A DNA stretch of 64,000 nucleotides from UBA9076 sp964418835. GTDB lineage: Bacteria; Bacillota_I; Bacilli_A; Erysipelotrichales; Erysipelotrichaceae. A model generated the notes under the pieces. It did no database searches. It was given only the letters and a program-made list of their open reading frames with translations, and was not told where the DNA came from. Every line of letters starts with the position of its first letter. The stretch's first letter is position 1. Shown in pieces: positions 1-7,808 of this stretch. The stretch is taken from positions 1 to 64,000 of the forward strand of contig CAYQNJ010000003.1 of NCBI GenBank assembly GCA_964418835.1, read 5' to 3'. The translations under genes were made by a program, and so were the position numbers.

Positions 1-257
1 ATTTAACTAATGATTATAAAATAATTATAGATTCTGGAAGAGGATTTATTACATTAACTGTAAAGAATAAAAATGGAGGTATATTTTCTCCTTGGATGAT
101 TTATCCTGAATCTAGATATTTTCATTTTGCGGATGTTAAAGAAGATGTTTATCAATTGATTGAATTAACATTTAATGCAATAAATGAAAGTAAAATAGTG
201 TTTCTATCTACTACAGAAATAAATAATTTAGGTGAAACAATAAAGTGGGCTGACTAA
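1..257 (+). CDS. C-terminal end of an unrecognised protein (5' truncated)
   Basis: An open frame enters from the left edge and stops at TAA 255-257, giving the last 84 residues of a protein that begins outside the window. It is a mixed hydrophilic/hydrophobic sequence with an aromatic stretch (SPWMIYPESRYFHF) and ends in KWAD. No signal peptide, membrane segment or family motif is recognisable in this part. It is followed 28 bases later by a broken acetyltransferase gene on the same strand. Codon use matches the neighbours. Function unknown. Confidence 0.55.
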   Translation, partial: LTNDYKIIIDSGRGFITLTVKNKNGGIFSPWMIYPESRYFHFADVKEDVYQLIELTFNAINESKIVFLSTTEINNLGETIKWAD

Positions 258-285
258 TTAGATTGGTAGTATATTTATAAGAAAA

Positions 286-731
286 ATGACTATAGAAGAT
301 TATGATAGTGTTTATGCATTATGGATAAATACTTCAGGAATGGGACTAAATGGTTTAGATGATTCTAAGAATGTTATAGATAAATATTTAAATAGAAATC
401 ATAATACTTGTTTTGTGATGGAAGAAAATAACAATATAATTGGTGCTATATTATCTGGACATGATGGTAGAAGAGGAATCATTTACCATACCTCTATATT
501 AAAAGACAAACAAGGAAAAGGTATAGGAAAAGTTTAAGTTAATAAAGTAATGCATACACTAAAAGAAAAAGGAATACACAAAATTTTCTTAGTAATGTTT
601 GATAGAAATAAAGATGGAAACATTTTTTGGAAAAAACAATGTTTAGAAAAAGAGAAGATCTAATATATAGAAATAAATCAATAACTTATCTTAAAAGAAG
701 AGATACTTTAACTTTTAATCATTTGAATTGA
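286..731 (+). pseudogene. Broken GNAT-family N-acetyltransferase
   Basis: The first 83 codons encode a GNAT fold ending in the acetyl-CoA loop (KQGKGIGK). A TAA at 535-537 then interrupts it. Reading on in the same frame gives the expected continuation (VNKVMHTLKEKGIHK, then a DRNKDGNIFW segment) as far as about 650. After that the family-like ending (KREDLIYRNKSIT) is found only in another frame and stops at TGA 729-731. So there is at least one nonsense mutation and one indel. The conserved N-terminus IRKMTIEDYD begins before the first ATG, so the original start may also be lost. GNAT enzymes of this type acetylate small amines or proteins in the cytoplasm, but this copy is very probably dead. 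Confidence 0.8.
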
Positions 732-750
732 AAATAATTATTTGTTTGTG

Positions 751-780
751 TTGACAAATTCTTGTTTAATGAGCTACACT
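751..780 (+). promoter_or_regulatory. Sigma-A-type promoter of the argS T-box transcript
   Basis: TTGACA at 751-756 is a consensus -35 box. TACACT at 775-780, 18 bases further, matches 4 of 6 positions of a -10 box. The predicted start near 787 lies just before the T-box leader. No other promoter-like pair is seen between here and argS. Confidence 0.6.
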
Positions 781-786
781 GTCAAT

Positions 787-1009
787 GTCGATGATAAAGA
801 GTAGTAGTTCATGGAAGACTTATAGAGAGCTTACGTTGGTGAAAGTGAGTAGTAATAAATGAATGAAACGAGCTTTGGAGATTCACCCGTATGATAGTAA
901 GGGTGATGTATATCCTGCATTAAGGGAGAGGGGTTAAACATTGTTTAACAAATTGAGTGGTACCGCGGTAATAACATCGTCTCTTTAAATTTAAAGGACG
1001 ATTTTTTAT
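787..1009 (+). promoter_or_regulatory. T-box riboswitch, probable arginine specifier
   Basis: A T-box leader is an RNA that binds uncharged tRNA and lets transcription continue past a terminator. The conserved T-box antiterminator sequence GAGTGGTACCGCGG is at 955-968. The competing terminator hairpin is at 976-1002 and is followed by a run of T. Stem I shows the GGTGAAAG-type distal element near 837-846. The specifier region reads AA-CGA-G...GGAG, placing an arginine codon CGA at 869-871. Downstream lie tRNA-Arg(ACG) and argS, which fits arginine sensing. The specifier was assigned by pattern rather than by a folded model. Confidence 0.85.
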
Positions 1010-1019
1010 TTGAAAATAT

Positions 1020-1096
1020 GCGCCTATAGCTCAACTGGATAGAGCGTTTGACTACGGATTAAAAGGCTGCGGGTTCAAATCCTGCTAGGCGCGCCA
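1020..1096 (+). tRNA. tRNA-Arg (anticodon ACG)
   Basis: A complete cloverleaf: acceptor GCGCCTA/TAGGCGC, D-arm GCTC/GAGC, anticodon loop CTACGGA giving ACG, T-arm GCGGG/CCTGC with TTCAAAT loop, discriminator G and an encoded CCA. With inosine at position 34 it should read CGU, CGC and CGA. It begins only about 10 bases after the T-box terminator T-run, so it has no room for a promoter of its own and should be made only by readthrough of the T-box. Confidence 0.95.
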
Positions 1097-1151
1097 TTAA
1101 ATAATTACTGAAGTAATTCAGTTTATATATTTAGATGACAGGGAGAAGTAT

Positions 1152-2792
1152 ATGAATAAAATTGAACAAAATCTTACTAATTCTATTAAAGAAGCAATCA
1201 AAAAACTATATGGTGTGGATGATGAATCTTTAGTTATGATAGAAATACCAAAAGAAAATAAAAATGGAGATTACTCTACAAATGTTGCTATGAGACTAGC
1301 AAGAGTTGCAAAAAAAGCACCAGTTATGATCGCAAATGAGGTTGTAGAAGAACTAAAACAAACAGTTAAAGACTATGAAAAAATAGAAGTTGCTGGTCCT
1401 GGTTTTATAAACTTTTTTATGAAGAAATCTATACTTGCGGATATTATCAATGTTGTTTTAGATAAAAAAGAATCTTACGGTGATAATAACAGTGGGGATA
1501 ATCTAGCAATTTTAGTTGAATATGTTAGCGCTAACCCAACTGGTGATTTACACTTAGGACATGCAAGAGGAGCTGCTTGGGGAGATTGTATTTGTAGATT
1601 ATTAAATAAGAGCGGGTATAACTGTTTAAGAGAATACTATATCAATGATGCTGGGGCTCAAATGGTTAACTTAGGTAAATCTGTTTATGCAAGATATGCT
1701 GAAAACTTTGGAGTTGAAGTAGAGATTCCTGAAGATGGCTATTATGGAGAAGATGTTAAAGAGATTGGTATGGAATTAGCACAAGAATATGGAGATTCTT
1801 GGTTAAATAAAGAAGATGGTAGAATTGAATTCTTTAAGAATAAAGGTAGAGAAAAAGAACTTGATAAAATTAAAAGAGACTTAAAATATTATCGTTGTGA
1901 ATTTGATTCTTGGATATCTGAACAATCTTTATATGACAATGGAAGTGTGGATAAAGCCATTGAAAAGATGAAAGAAATGGGATTAACATTTGAAGAAGAT
2001 GGCGCATTATGGTTTAAATCAACAAAATGGGGAGATGATAAAGATCGTGTCCTTATGAAAAGTGATGGAACATTAACTTATTTAACACCTGACATTGCTA
2101 ACCATATGGATAAGTTTGCAAGAGGTTATAAAAAACTTGTAAATTTATGGGGTGCTGACCACCATGGTTATATTCCTCGTATGAAAGCTGCTATACAAGC
2201 AATGGGATATGGTGAAAATGATTTAGAAGTAGATATTATCCAAATGGTTCGTTTAGTAGAAGATGGAAAAGAAGTAAAAATGAGTAAACGTACTGGTAAT
2301 GCTATTACAATACGTGAGTTATGTGATGATATTGGTGTAGATAATGCAAGGTACTTCTTTGTTAGTCGTGCAGTTGATACTCATTTAGATTTTGACTTGG
2401 GATTAGCACGTAAGAAAACAAATGAGAATCCTGTATACTATGCTCAATATGCACATGCTAGAATTTGTTCAATCTTAAGAAATGCACCTGAATTTAAGAA
2501 AGAAGATAGCTATGATCTACTAGTTAGTGAAAAAGAAATAGATATACTAAAATATATTGCTGAATTTACAAGTGTTGTTGCTGATGCAGCATATACTAGA
2601 GCTCCTAACAAGATTTGTAACTATGTTCAAAAACTTGCTGGATACTTCCATAGTTTCTATGGCGCACATAAAATTATTGATGATACTAATTTAGAACTAA
2701 CAAATCAAAGACTTGGTTTACTACTTGCAACAAAACAAACTCTTGCAAATGCATTAGATTTGGTTGGAATTAGTGCTCCAGAAAAAATGTAA
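1152..2792 (+). CDS. argS: Arginyl-tRNA synthetase
   Basis: Cytoplasmic class I aminoacyl-tRNA synthetase that charges tRNA-Arg with arginine using ATP. The 546-residue length is normal. The N-terminal Add-1 domain covers about residues 1-85, the HIGH signature appears as HLGH (134-137), the KMSKS loop as KMSKR (376-380), and the C-terminal third is the DALR anticodon-binding domain. The start ATG at 1152 follows GGGAGAAGT. The gene is the last in the T-box / tRNA-Arg transcription unit and ends at a strong terminator, so its expression should rise when arginyl-tRNA falls. Confidence 0.97.
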   Translation: MNKIEQNLTNSIKEAIKKLYGVDDESLVMIEIPKENKNGDYSTNVAMRLARVAKKAPVMIANEVVEELKQTVKDYEKIEVAGPGFINFFMKKSILADIINVVLDKKESYGDNNSGDNLAILVEYVSANPTGDLHLGHARGAAWGDCICRLLNKSGYNCLREYYINDAGAQMVNLGKSVYARYAENFGVEVEIPEDGYYGEDVKEIGMELAQEYGDSWLNKEDGRIEFFKNKGREKELDKIKRDLKYYRCEFDSWISEQSLYDNGSVDKAIEKMKEMGLTFEEDGALWFKSTKWGDDKDRVLMKSDGTLTYLTPDIANHMDKFARGYKKLVNLWGADHHGYIPRMKAAIQAMGYGENDLEVDIIQMVRLVEDGKEVKMSKRTGNAITIRELCDDIGVDNARYFFVSRAVDTHLDFDLGLARKKTNENPVYYAQYAHARICSILRNAPEFKKEDSYDLLVSEKEIDILKYIAEFTSVVADAAYTRAPNKICNYVQKLAGYFHSFYGAHKIIDDTNLELTNQRLGLLLATKQTLANALDLVGISAPEKM

Positions 2793-2832
2793 TTAAAAAT
2801 TAAAATTTACTGAAACAAAAATATCGAAAATT

Positions 2833-2856
2833 AAGCCTATTTATAGGCTTTTTTAT
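2833..2856 (+). terminator. Rho-independent terminator after argS
   Basis: AAGCCTA (2833-2839), loop TTTA, TAGGCTT (2844-2850), then a T-run. It ends the argS unit. Confidence 0.85.
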
Positions 2857-2880
2857 TTATTTTCAATTCAAAACAATAAA

Positions 2881-2918
2881 AAACTTTCATAAAAATGTAA
2901 TTTGTGAAAGTTTTATTT
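2881..2918 (+). other. Second inverted repeat upstream of arcA
   Basis: AAACTTTCA (2881-2889) pairs with TGAAAGTTT (2905-2913) across a 15-base loop and is followed by ATTTTA. It sits between the argS terminator and the arc promoter region. It could be a back-up terminator or an operator-like repeat; the sequence does not decide. Confidence 0.45.
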
Positions 2919-2979
2919 TACAATAATTTGTTACTGATTTGACCTACAGGGTATTTTTTAAAAGACTACACTTTAATTA

Positions 2980-2994
2980 AAGAAAGCGATTACA
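2980..2994 (+). promoter_or_regulatory. Candidate cre (CcpA) site before the arginine deiminase operon
   Basis: AAGAAAGCGATTACA matches the cre consensus WTGNAANCGNWNNCW at all fixed positions except one (A instead of T at position 2). It lies 58 bases before arcA. Arginine deiminase operons are classical catabolite-repressed genes in Gram-positive bacteria, so the position is sensible. CcpA itself is not in this window. Confidence 0.45.
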
Positions 2995-3051
2995 CAAATT
3001 GAAGACGTCCGATTTGTAAATTGATTCTTGCTAATGAAAAAGGAGAATAAA

Positions 3052-4269
3052 ATGAGTGCAATTCATGTAACTAGTGAAATTAAACCTCTAAAAAAAGTTT
3101 TGTTACACAGACCTGGTAATGAGTTATTAAATTTAACACCTGATACTTTAGGGGATTTATTATTTGATGACATACCTTATTTACCTATAGCTCAAATAGA
3201 GCATGATAGGTTTGCGGAAATACTTAGGGAAAATGGTGTAGAAGTAGTTTACCTAGAAGATTTAATGGCTGAAACATTAGAAGTTTCTAATGAGATCAGA
3301 GAAAAATTTATTAAACAATATATTGATGAAGCAAATATTCACACAGAAAAATGGAAAAATATATTATTTGAATTTTATAACGGTATTAAGGATTCTAAAT
3401 CTTTAGTGCTAAAGACAATGGAAGGGTTGAACTTAAAAGAAGTTCACTCATCTCCAGAAAATTCTTTAGTTGATTTAGTTTCTGAATCAGACAAATTAAT
3501 TGTTGCTCCAATGCCAAATTTATATTTTACAAGGGATCCATTTGCTTCAGTTGGGGATGGAGTTACTTTAAATAAAATGTATTCAGTAACTCGTAATAGA
3601 GAAACAATTTATTCAGAATATATATTCAATTATCATCCTGATTATAAAAATCAAGTAGAAAAATGGTATGACCGTTATGAAGAGTTCCATATTGAAGGAG
3701 GAGATGTTTTAAATCTAAATGAAACAACTCTTGCTGTTGGTATATCTCAAAGAACTTGTCCAGAAGCTATTGATGCTTTAGCTCAAAATATATTCAATAA
3801 TCCAAAGAATAAAATTAAAAGAATCGTAGCAGTAAACATACCTAATAATAGGGCGATGATGCATCTTGATACAGTATTTACTCAAATTGATTTTGATAAG
3901 TTTACAGTTCATCCTGGTATCTTCTGTGAACTTCAAGTATTTGAAGTAACTCCAAAAGATGGGGAAATTATAGTAAAGGAAATTCATGGAAAACTAGATG
4001 AAATATTAGAAAAGTATCTTGGACACCCAGTTAAATTAATACCTTGTGCTGGAGGGGATCGTATAGCATCAGAAAGAGAACAATGGAATGATGGTTCAAA
4101 TACGTTATCTATTAAACCTGGAGTAATTGTTGTTTATAACAGAAATAATGTCACAAATGAAATATTAAGAAAAGAAGGATTAACTGTAATTGAAATGCCA
4201 AGTGCTGAGCTATCTAGAGGACGTGGGGGTCCTAGATGTATGTCAATGCCACTTGTGCGAGAAGACTAA
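3052..4269 (+). CDS. arcA: Arginine deiminase
   Basis: Cytoplasmic enzyme hydrolysing arginine to citrulline and ammonia, the first step of the arginine deiminase pathway. It is 405 residues, the normal length. It carries the amidinotransferase-fold signatures FTRDPFAS, the His region MHLDTVF, and the catalytic cysteine in GGPRCMSMP (Cys396). The start ATG at 3052 is chosen because AAAGGAGAATAAA precedes it and family members start MSAIHVTSEI; an upstream in-frame ATG at 3028 adds nine unsupported residues. It is the first gene of arcA-arcB-arcC-antiporter, 11 bases before arcB, with a cre-like site upstream. Confidence 0.97.
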   Translation: MSAIHVTSEIKPLKKVLLHRPGNELLNLTPDTLGDLLFDDIPYLPIAQIEHDRFAEILRENGVEVVYLEDLMAETLEVSNEIREKFIKQYIDEANIHTEKWKNILFEFYNGIKDSKSLVLKTMEGLNLKEVHSSPENSLVDLVSESDKLIVAPMPNLYFTRDPFASVGDGVTLNKMYSVTRNRETIYSEYIFNYHPDYKNQVEKWYDRYEEFHIEGGDVLNLNETTLAVGISQRTCPEAIDALAQNIFNNPKNKIKRIVAVNIPNNRAMMHLDTVFTQIDFDKFTVHPGIFCELQVFEVTPKDGEIIVKEIHGKLDEILEKYLGHPVKLIPCAGGDRIASEREQWNDGSNTLSIKPGVIVVYNRNNVTNEILRKEGLTVIEMPSAELSRGRGGPRCMSMPLVRED

Positions 4270-4280
4270 AGGAGAAATAT

Positions 4281-5273
4281 ATGGCAGTAAATTTAAGAGG
4301 AAGACATTTTCTAAAGTTATTAGATTTTAGTACTGAAGAAATAAGATATTTAATTGATTTATCAAAAGAATTAAAAAAGATGAAACTTGCGGGGATTCCA
4401 CATAGATATTTAGAAGGAAAAAACATTGTATTATTGTTTGAAAAAACTTCTACTCGTACACGTTGTTCATTTGAGGTTGGAGGTTTGGATTTAGGAATGG
4501 GAGTTACTTATTTAGATCCAGGTTCTTCTCAAATGGGTAAGAAAGAAAGTATTGCGGATACTGCTAGAGTTCTTGGAAGAATGTATGAAGGTATTGAATA
4601 CAGAGGATTTTCTCAAAAGATTGTTGAAGATATTGCGAAATATGCTGGTGTTCCAGTTTGGAATGGTTTGACTGATGAATTCCATCCGACTCAAATGTTG
4701 GCTGATATGTTAACAATTGAAGAAAAGTTTGGGTATTTAAAAGGAATTAATTTCACATTCTTTGGTGATGCTAGAAATAATATGGGTAACTCATTAATGG
4801 TTGCTTGTGCAAAATTAGGTTTGAACTTTACAGCGTGTGCACCTAAAGAATTATGGCCAAATAAAGAGTTAATTGAAACTTGTAAAGAACTAGCAAAACT
4901 TCATGAATGTTCTATCAATCTTACAGAGGATGTTAAAGAAGCGGCTACAAATGCCGATGTAATCTATACAGATATTTGGGTATCTATGGGTGAACCAGAT
5001 GAAGTATGGGATTCAAGAATTAAGTTATTAAGTAAGTATCAAGTTAATAAAGAAGTAATGGCTATGGCTAATCATGAAGCTATATTCATGCACTGTCTAC
5101 CTAGTTTCCATGACACTAATACAACAATAGGAGCAGATGTAGCTAAAAAGTTTGGGTTAAATGAAATGGAAGTTTCTGATGAAGTATTTGAATCTAAACA
5201 ATCAGTTGTATTTGATGAAGCTGAAAATCGTATGCATACAATAAAAGCTGTAATGTATGCGACATTAAGATAA
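4281..5273 (+). CDS. arcB: Ornithine carbamoyltransferase (catabolic)
   Basis: Phosphorolyses citrulline to ornithine and carbamoyl phosphate in the cytoplasm. It is 330 residues, with the carbamoyl-phosphate loop STRTR (57-61), HPTQ in the middle, and the ornithine-side motif HCLPSFHD near residues 272-279. The start ATG at 4281 follows AAAGGAGAAATAT. Its setting between arcA and arcC shows a catabolic role rather than arginine synthesis. Its TAA stop (5271-5273) overlaps the apparent non-standard start of arcC. Confidence 0.96.
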   Translation: MAVNLRGRHFLKLLDFSTEEIRYLIDLSKELKKMKLAGIPHRYLEGKNIVLLFEKTSTRTRCSFEVGGLDLGMGVTYLDPGSSQMGKKESIADTARVLGRMYEGIEYRGFSQKIVEDIAKYAGVPVWNGLTDEFHPTQMLADMLTIEEKFGYLKGINFTFFGDARNNMGNSLMVACAKLGLNFTACAPKELWPNKELIETCKELAKLHECSINLTEDVKEAATNADVIYTDIWVSMGEPDEVWDSRIKLLSKYQVNKEVMAMANHEAIFMHCLPSFHDTNTTIGADVAKKFGLNEMEVSDEVFESKQSVVFDEAENRMHTIKAVMYATLR

Positions 5274-6205
5274 GCAAAAGATTAGTTATTGCTTTAGGGG
5301 GTAATGCTTTAGGTAATACTCCTGAAGAGCAATTAAGACTTGTAAAACATACAGCTAATACAATAGTAGATCTAGTTGAGGAAGGATTTGATGTAGTTAT
5401 TGGTCATGGTAACGGTCCTCAAGTTGGAATGATAAACAATACAATGGAGTATTCAGCAAACTCTAATGGTAATACTCCTCATATGCCATTTCCTGAATGT
5501 GGTGCTATGTCACAAGGATATATTGGTTATCATTTAACACAATCTATTGAAGCTGAATTAAAGAATAGAAATATTAATAAAGATGTTGCTTGCATTGTGA
5601 CTCAAGTGGTAGTGGATAAAGATGATGAAGCATTTAAAAAACCTACTAAACCAATTGGATTCTTCTATTCAAAAGAAGAAGCTGAAAAACTTGAAAAAGA
5701 AACAGGATATACATTTGTGGAAGATGCAGGTAGAGGATATAGAAGAGTTGTACCTAGTCCAATTCCTAAAAAAATTGTTGAGTTAAATGTTGTTGAACAA
5801 CTAGTTAATGCAAAAGATATTGTAATAACTGTTGGTGGTGGAGGAATACCTGTTATAGAAACTGAAGAAGGTTATAAAGGTATTGCAGCTGTTATCGATA
5901 AGGATAGATCTAGTGCAAAATTAGCGATTGATATTAATGCTGATATGTTAGTTATTCTAACTGCAGTAGATAGGGTTTGTATTAATTTCAACAAACCAAA
6001 TCAAGAAGAATTAAAAGAAATAAGTGTTGAAGAAGCAAAAAAATATATTGATGAAGGTCATTTTGCACCTGGTTCGATGTTACCTAAAATTGAAGCTTGT
6101 TTGCAATTTGTAGAAGCTAGTAAAGAAGGAATAGCTTTAGTTACTTCATTAGAAAAAGCAAAGGATGCTTTGAAAGGGAAAACGGGAACTATTATTAAAA
6201 AATAG
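5270..6205 (+). CDS. arcC: Carbamate kinase, apparent ATA start overlapping the arcB stop
   Basis: Transfers phosphate from carbamoyl phosphate to ADP, making the ATP of the arginine deiminase pathway. The fold signatures are present: N-terminal KRLVIALGGNALG, then GHGNGPQVG, the central VGGGGIP, and VLTAVDRV-like ITAVD as ILTAVDR. The homologous sequence begins well before the first ATG (5429). The open frame reaches back only to a TGA at 5222-5224 and contains no ATG, GTG or TTG ahead of the conserved region. ATA at 5270-5272 overlaps the arcB TAA as ATAA and gives a 311-residue protein, the normal family length; ATT at 5264 is an alternative. No Shine-Dalgarno is visible, which suggests coupling to arcB termination. 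Confidence 0.85.
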   Translation: MSKRLVIALGGNALGNTPEEQLRLVKHTANTIVDLVEEGFDVVIGHGNGPQVGMINNTMEYSANSNGNTPHMPFPECGAMSQGYIGYHLTQSIEAELKNRNINKDVACIVTQVVVDKDDEAFKKPTKPIGFFYSKEEAEKLEKETGYTFVEDAGRGYRRVVPSPIPKKIVELNVVEQLVNAKDIVITVGGGGIPVIETEEGYKGIAAVIDKDRSSAKLAIDINADMLVILTAVDRVCINFNKPNQEELKEISVEEAKKYIDEGHFAPGSMLPKIEACLQFVEASKEGIALVTSLEKAKDALKGKTGTIIKK

Positions 6206-6224
6206 TTAATAAAAGGTAAATATA

Positions 6225-7637
6225 ATGATAGAAAAAAAGAGAAAATCGATTAGTGCTTATTCCATATTATTACTCATTATTGTTGCTTTAGCAGCAATAA
6301 CATGGATAGTACCAAGTGCTGATGTCCAAAAGGCTACACTAGCTACAATTGTTATGGCACCATATAACGGATTTGTTAATGCTATAGATGTTTGTGTATT
6401 CGTATTAGTTCTTGGAGGATTTTTAGGGGTTGTTACAAAAACCGGTGCACTTGATGCTGGTATTAAAACATTAGTTAAAAAATTAAATGGAAATGAGTTA
6501 AAACTTATTCCAATACTGATGATTGTATTTGCTATAGGTGGTACAACATATGGTATGTGTGAAGGAACAGTTGCATTCTATGCATTAATTAGTGCGACTA
6601 TGGTTGCTGCTGGATTTGATACACTAGTTGCTGCTGCAACTATATTATTTGGTGCAGGTATTGGATGTTTAGGTTCAACGGTAAACCCATTTGCTACAGG
6701 TATTGCATCTTCTGCAGCAAAAGAAGCTTTAGGTTATCCAGTTGATCAATCAGTAGTTATTACCTTAGGTGTTATCTTATTAGCGGTTAACCTAGCAATA
6801 GCTATATGGTATGTTATGAATTATGCTAAAAAGGTTAAAAATGAAAAAGGATCAATCCTATCAACAAGTGAAAGAGCAGCAATGCTTGAACACTATTCAC
6901 AAGGTGATAATGAAAAAGTTACTTTTGATTCAAAACAAAAATTAGTGTTAGTTATATTCGCATTTGTATTTATAGTTATGATTATATCTGTAATGCCATG
7001 GACTGATTTAATTGGTGAAACAGCTGCTACTGCAATTTATGGATGGACTTCTTTCTTGAATGGTACTGCACTAGGTGGATGGTGGTTTGGAGAACTTGCA
7101 ATGTGGTTCTTTATCGCTACACTAGTTATTGGTTTACTTGGTGGTTTACAAGAAAAAGTTATCGTAGAATCATTTATAAATGGTGCTGCTGATATAGTTT
7201 CAGTTGTATTAGTTATTGCTGTAGCTAGAGGTGCTTCTGTATTAATGTCTCAAACAGGCTTAGATGTTTATTTCTTAACAGCTGCTGCTAATGCATTACA
7301 AGGTTTAAGTGCTACTGTATTTGCTCCATTAGCTTATCTAGTTTATCTAGGATTATCATTCTTAATCCCTTCAACTAGTGGTTGTGCAACTCTAACAATG
7401 CCAATTATGTCTCAATTAACTGCTTCATTAGGTTATAATCCTGCAGTTATGGTTATGATATTCTCTGCCGCAAGTGGTGTTATTAACTTATTTACACCTA
7501 CTTCAGGAGTTGTTATGGGTGGTTTATCAATTGCGAAAGTTGAATACTCTACATGGTTAAAATGGGCAAGCAAATTAATAGTTATACTTGCAATAGTATC
7601 TTGTATCATCCTTACAATCGCAATGATTGTTCTATAA
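6225..7637 (+). CDS. YfcC-family transporter, probable arginine/ornithine antiporter
   Basis: A 470-residue integral membrane protein with about 11-12 hydrophobic helices. It belongs to the YfcC/ArcD (C4-dicarboxylate/amino acid carrier-like) superfamily. Typical glycine-rich helical motifs include GGTTYGMCEGT near residues 104-114 and SGVVMGGLS near the C-terminus. In arginine deiminase operons a YfcC-type carrier commonly replaces classical ArcD, exchanging external arginine for internal ornithine. It follows arcC by 19 bases with AAAAGGT upstream, so it is co-transcribed. The substrate is inferred from context. Confidence 0.85.
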   Translation: MIEKKRKSISAYSILLLIIVALAAITWIVPSADVQKATLATIVMAPYNGFVNAIDVCVFVLVLGGFLGVVTKTGALDAGIKTLVKKLNGNELKLIPILMIVFAIGGTTYGMCEGTVAFYALISATMVAAGFDTLVAAATILFGAGIGCLGSTVNPFATGIASSAAKEALGYPVDQSVVITLGVILLAVNLAIAIWYVMNYAKKVKNEKGSILSTSERAAMLEHYSQGDNEKVTFDSKQKLVLVIFAFVFIVMIISVMPWTDLIGETAATAIYGWTSFLNGTALGGWWFGELAMWFFIATLVIGLLGGLQEKVIVESFINGAADIVSVVLVIAVARGASVLMSQTGLDVYFLTAAANALQGLSATVFAPLAYLVYLGLSFLIPSTSGCATLTMPIMSQLTASLGYNPAVMVMIFSAASGVINLFTPTSGVVMGGLSIAKVEYSTWLKWASKLIVILAIVSCIILTIAMIVL

Positions 7638-7668
7638 TATAAAGAAGACTCTTATGAGTCTTCATTAA

Positions 7669-7745
7669 GTCCACGTAGCTCAGCTGGATAGAGCATACGC
7701 CTTCTAAGCGTACGGTCGGGGGTTCGAGCCCCTCCGTGGACGCCA
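7669..7745 (+). tRNA. tRNA-Arg (anticodon UCU)
   Basis: Acceptor GTCCACG/CGTGGAC, D-arm GCTC/GAGC, anticodon stem TACGC/GCGTA with loop CTTCTAA giving UCU, T-arm GGGGG/CCCCT-like with TTCGAGC loop, discriminator G and encoded CCA. It decodes AGA/AGG, the main arginine codons of this AT-rich genome. It lies 31 bases after the antiporter gene. The inverted repeat GAAGACTC/GAGTCTTC between them lacks a T-run, so readthrough from the arc operon is possible. Confidence 0.95.
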
Positions 7746-7771
7746 TTTAATTAAAACTTGTTGATGCACAT

Positions 7772-7799
7772 AAAAACATATGATTATTCATATGTTTTT
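7772..7799. terminator. Bidirectional terminator
   Basis: AAAAACATATG (7772-7782) pairs with CATATGTTTTT (7789-7799), with T-runs on both strands. It separates tRNA-Arg(UCU) from the convergent AraC-type gene and can stop both. Confidence 0.75.
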
Positions 7800-7808
7800 A
7801 TTAGCTTT

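Noticed and set aside
3000..3025. ACAAAT...ATTTGT with a central GACGTC as an ArgR box.
   Set aside because: It lacks the AT-rich TNTGAATA-type half-sites of ARG boxes, and the arms are not symmetric around the centre.
4281..6205. A -1 frameshift producing an ArcB-ArcC fusion.
   Set aside because: No slippery heptamer is visible near the arcB stop and both enzymes are normally separate; a coupled non-standard start is simpler.
7641..7662. Terminator between the antiporter gene and tRNA-Arg(UCU).
   Set aside because: The stem GAAGACTC/GAGTCTTC has no following T-run, so it is not counted as a terminator.
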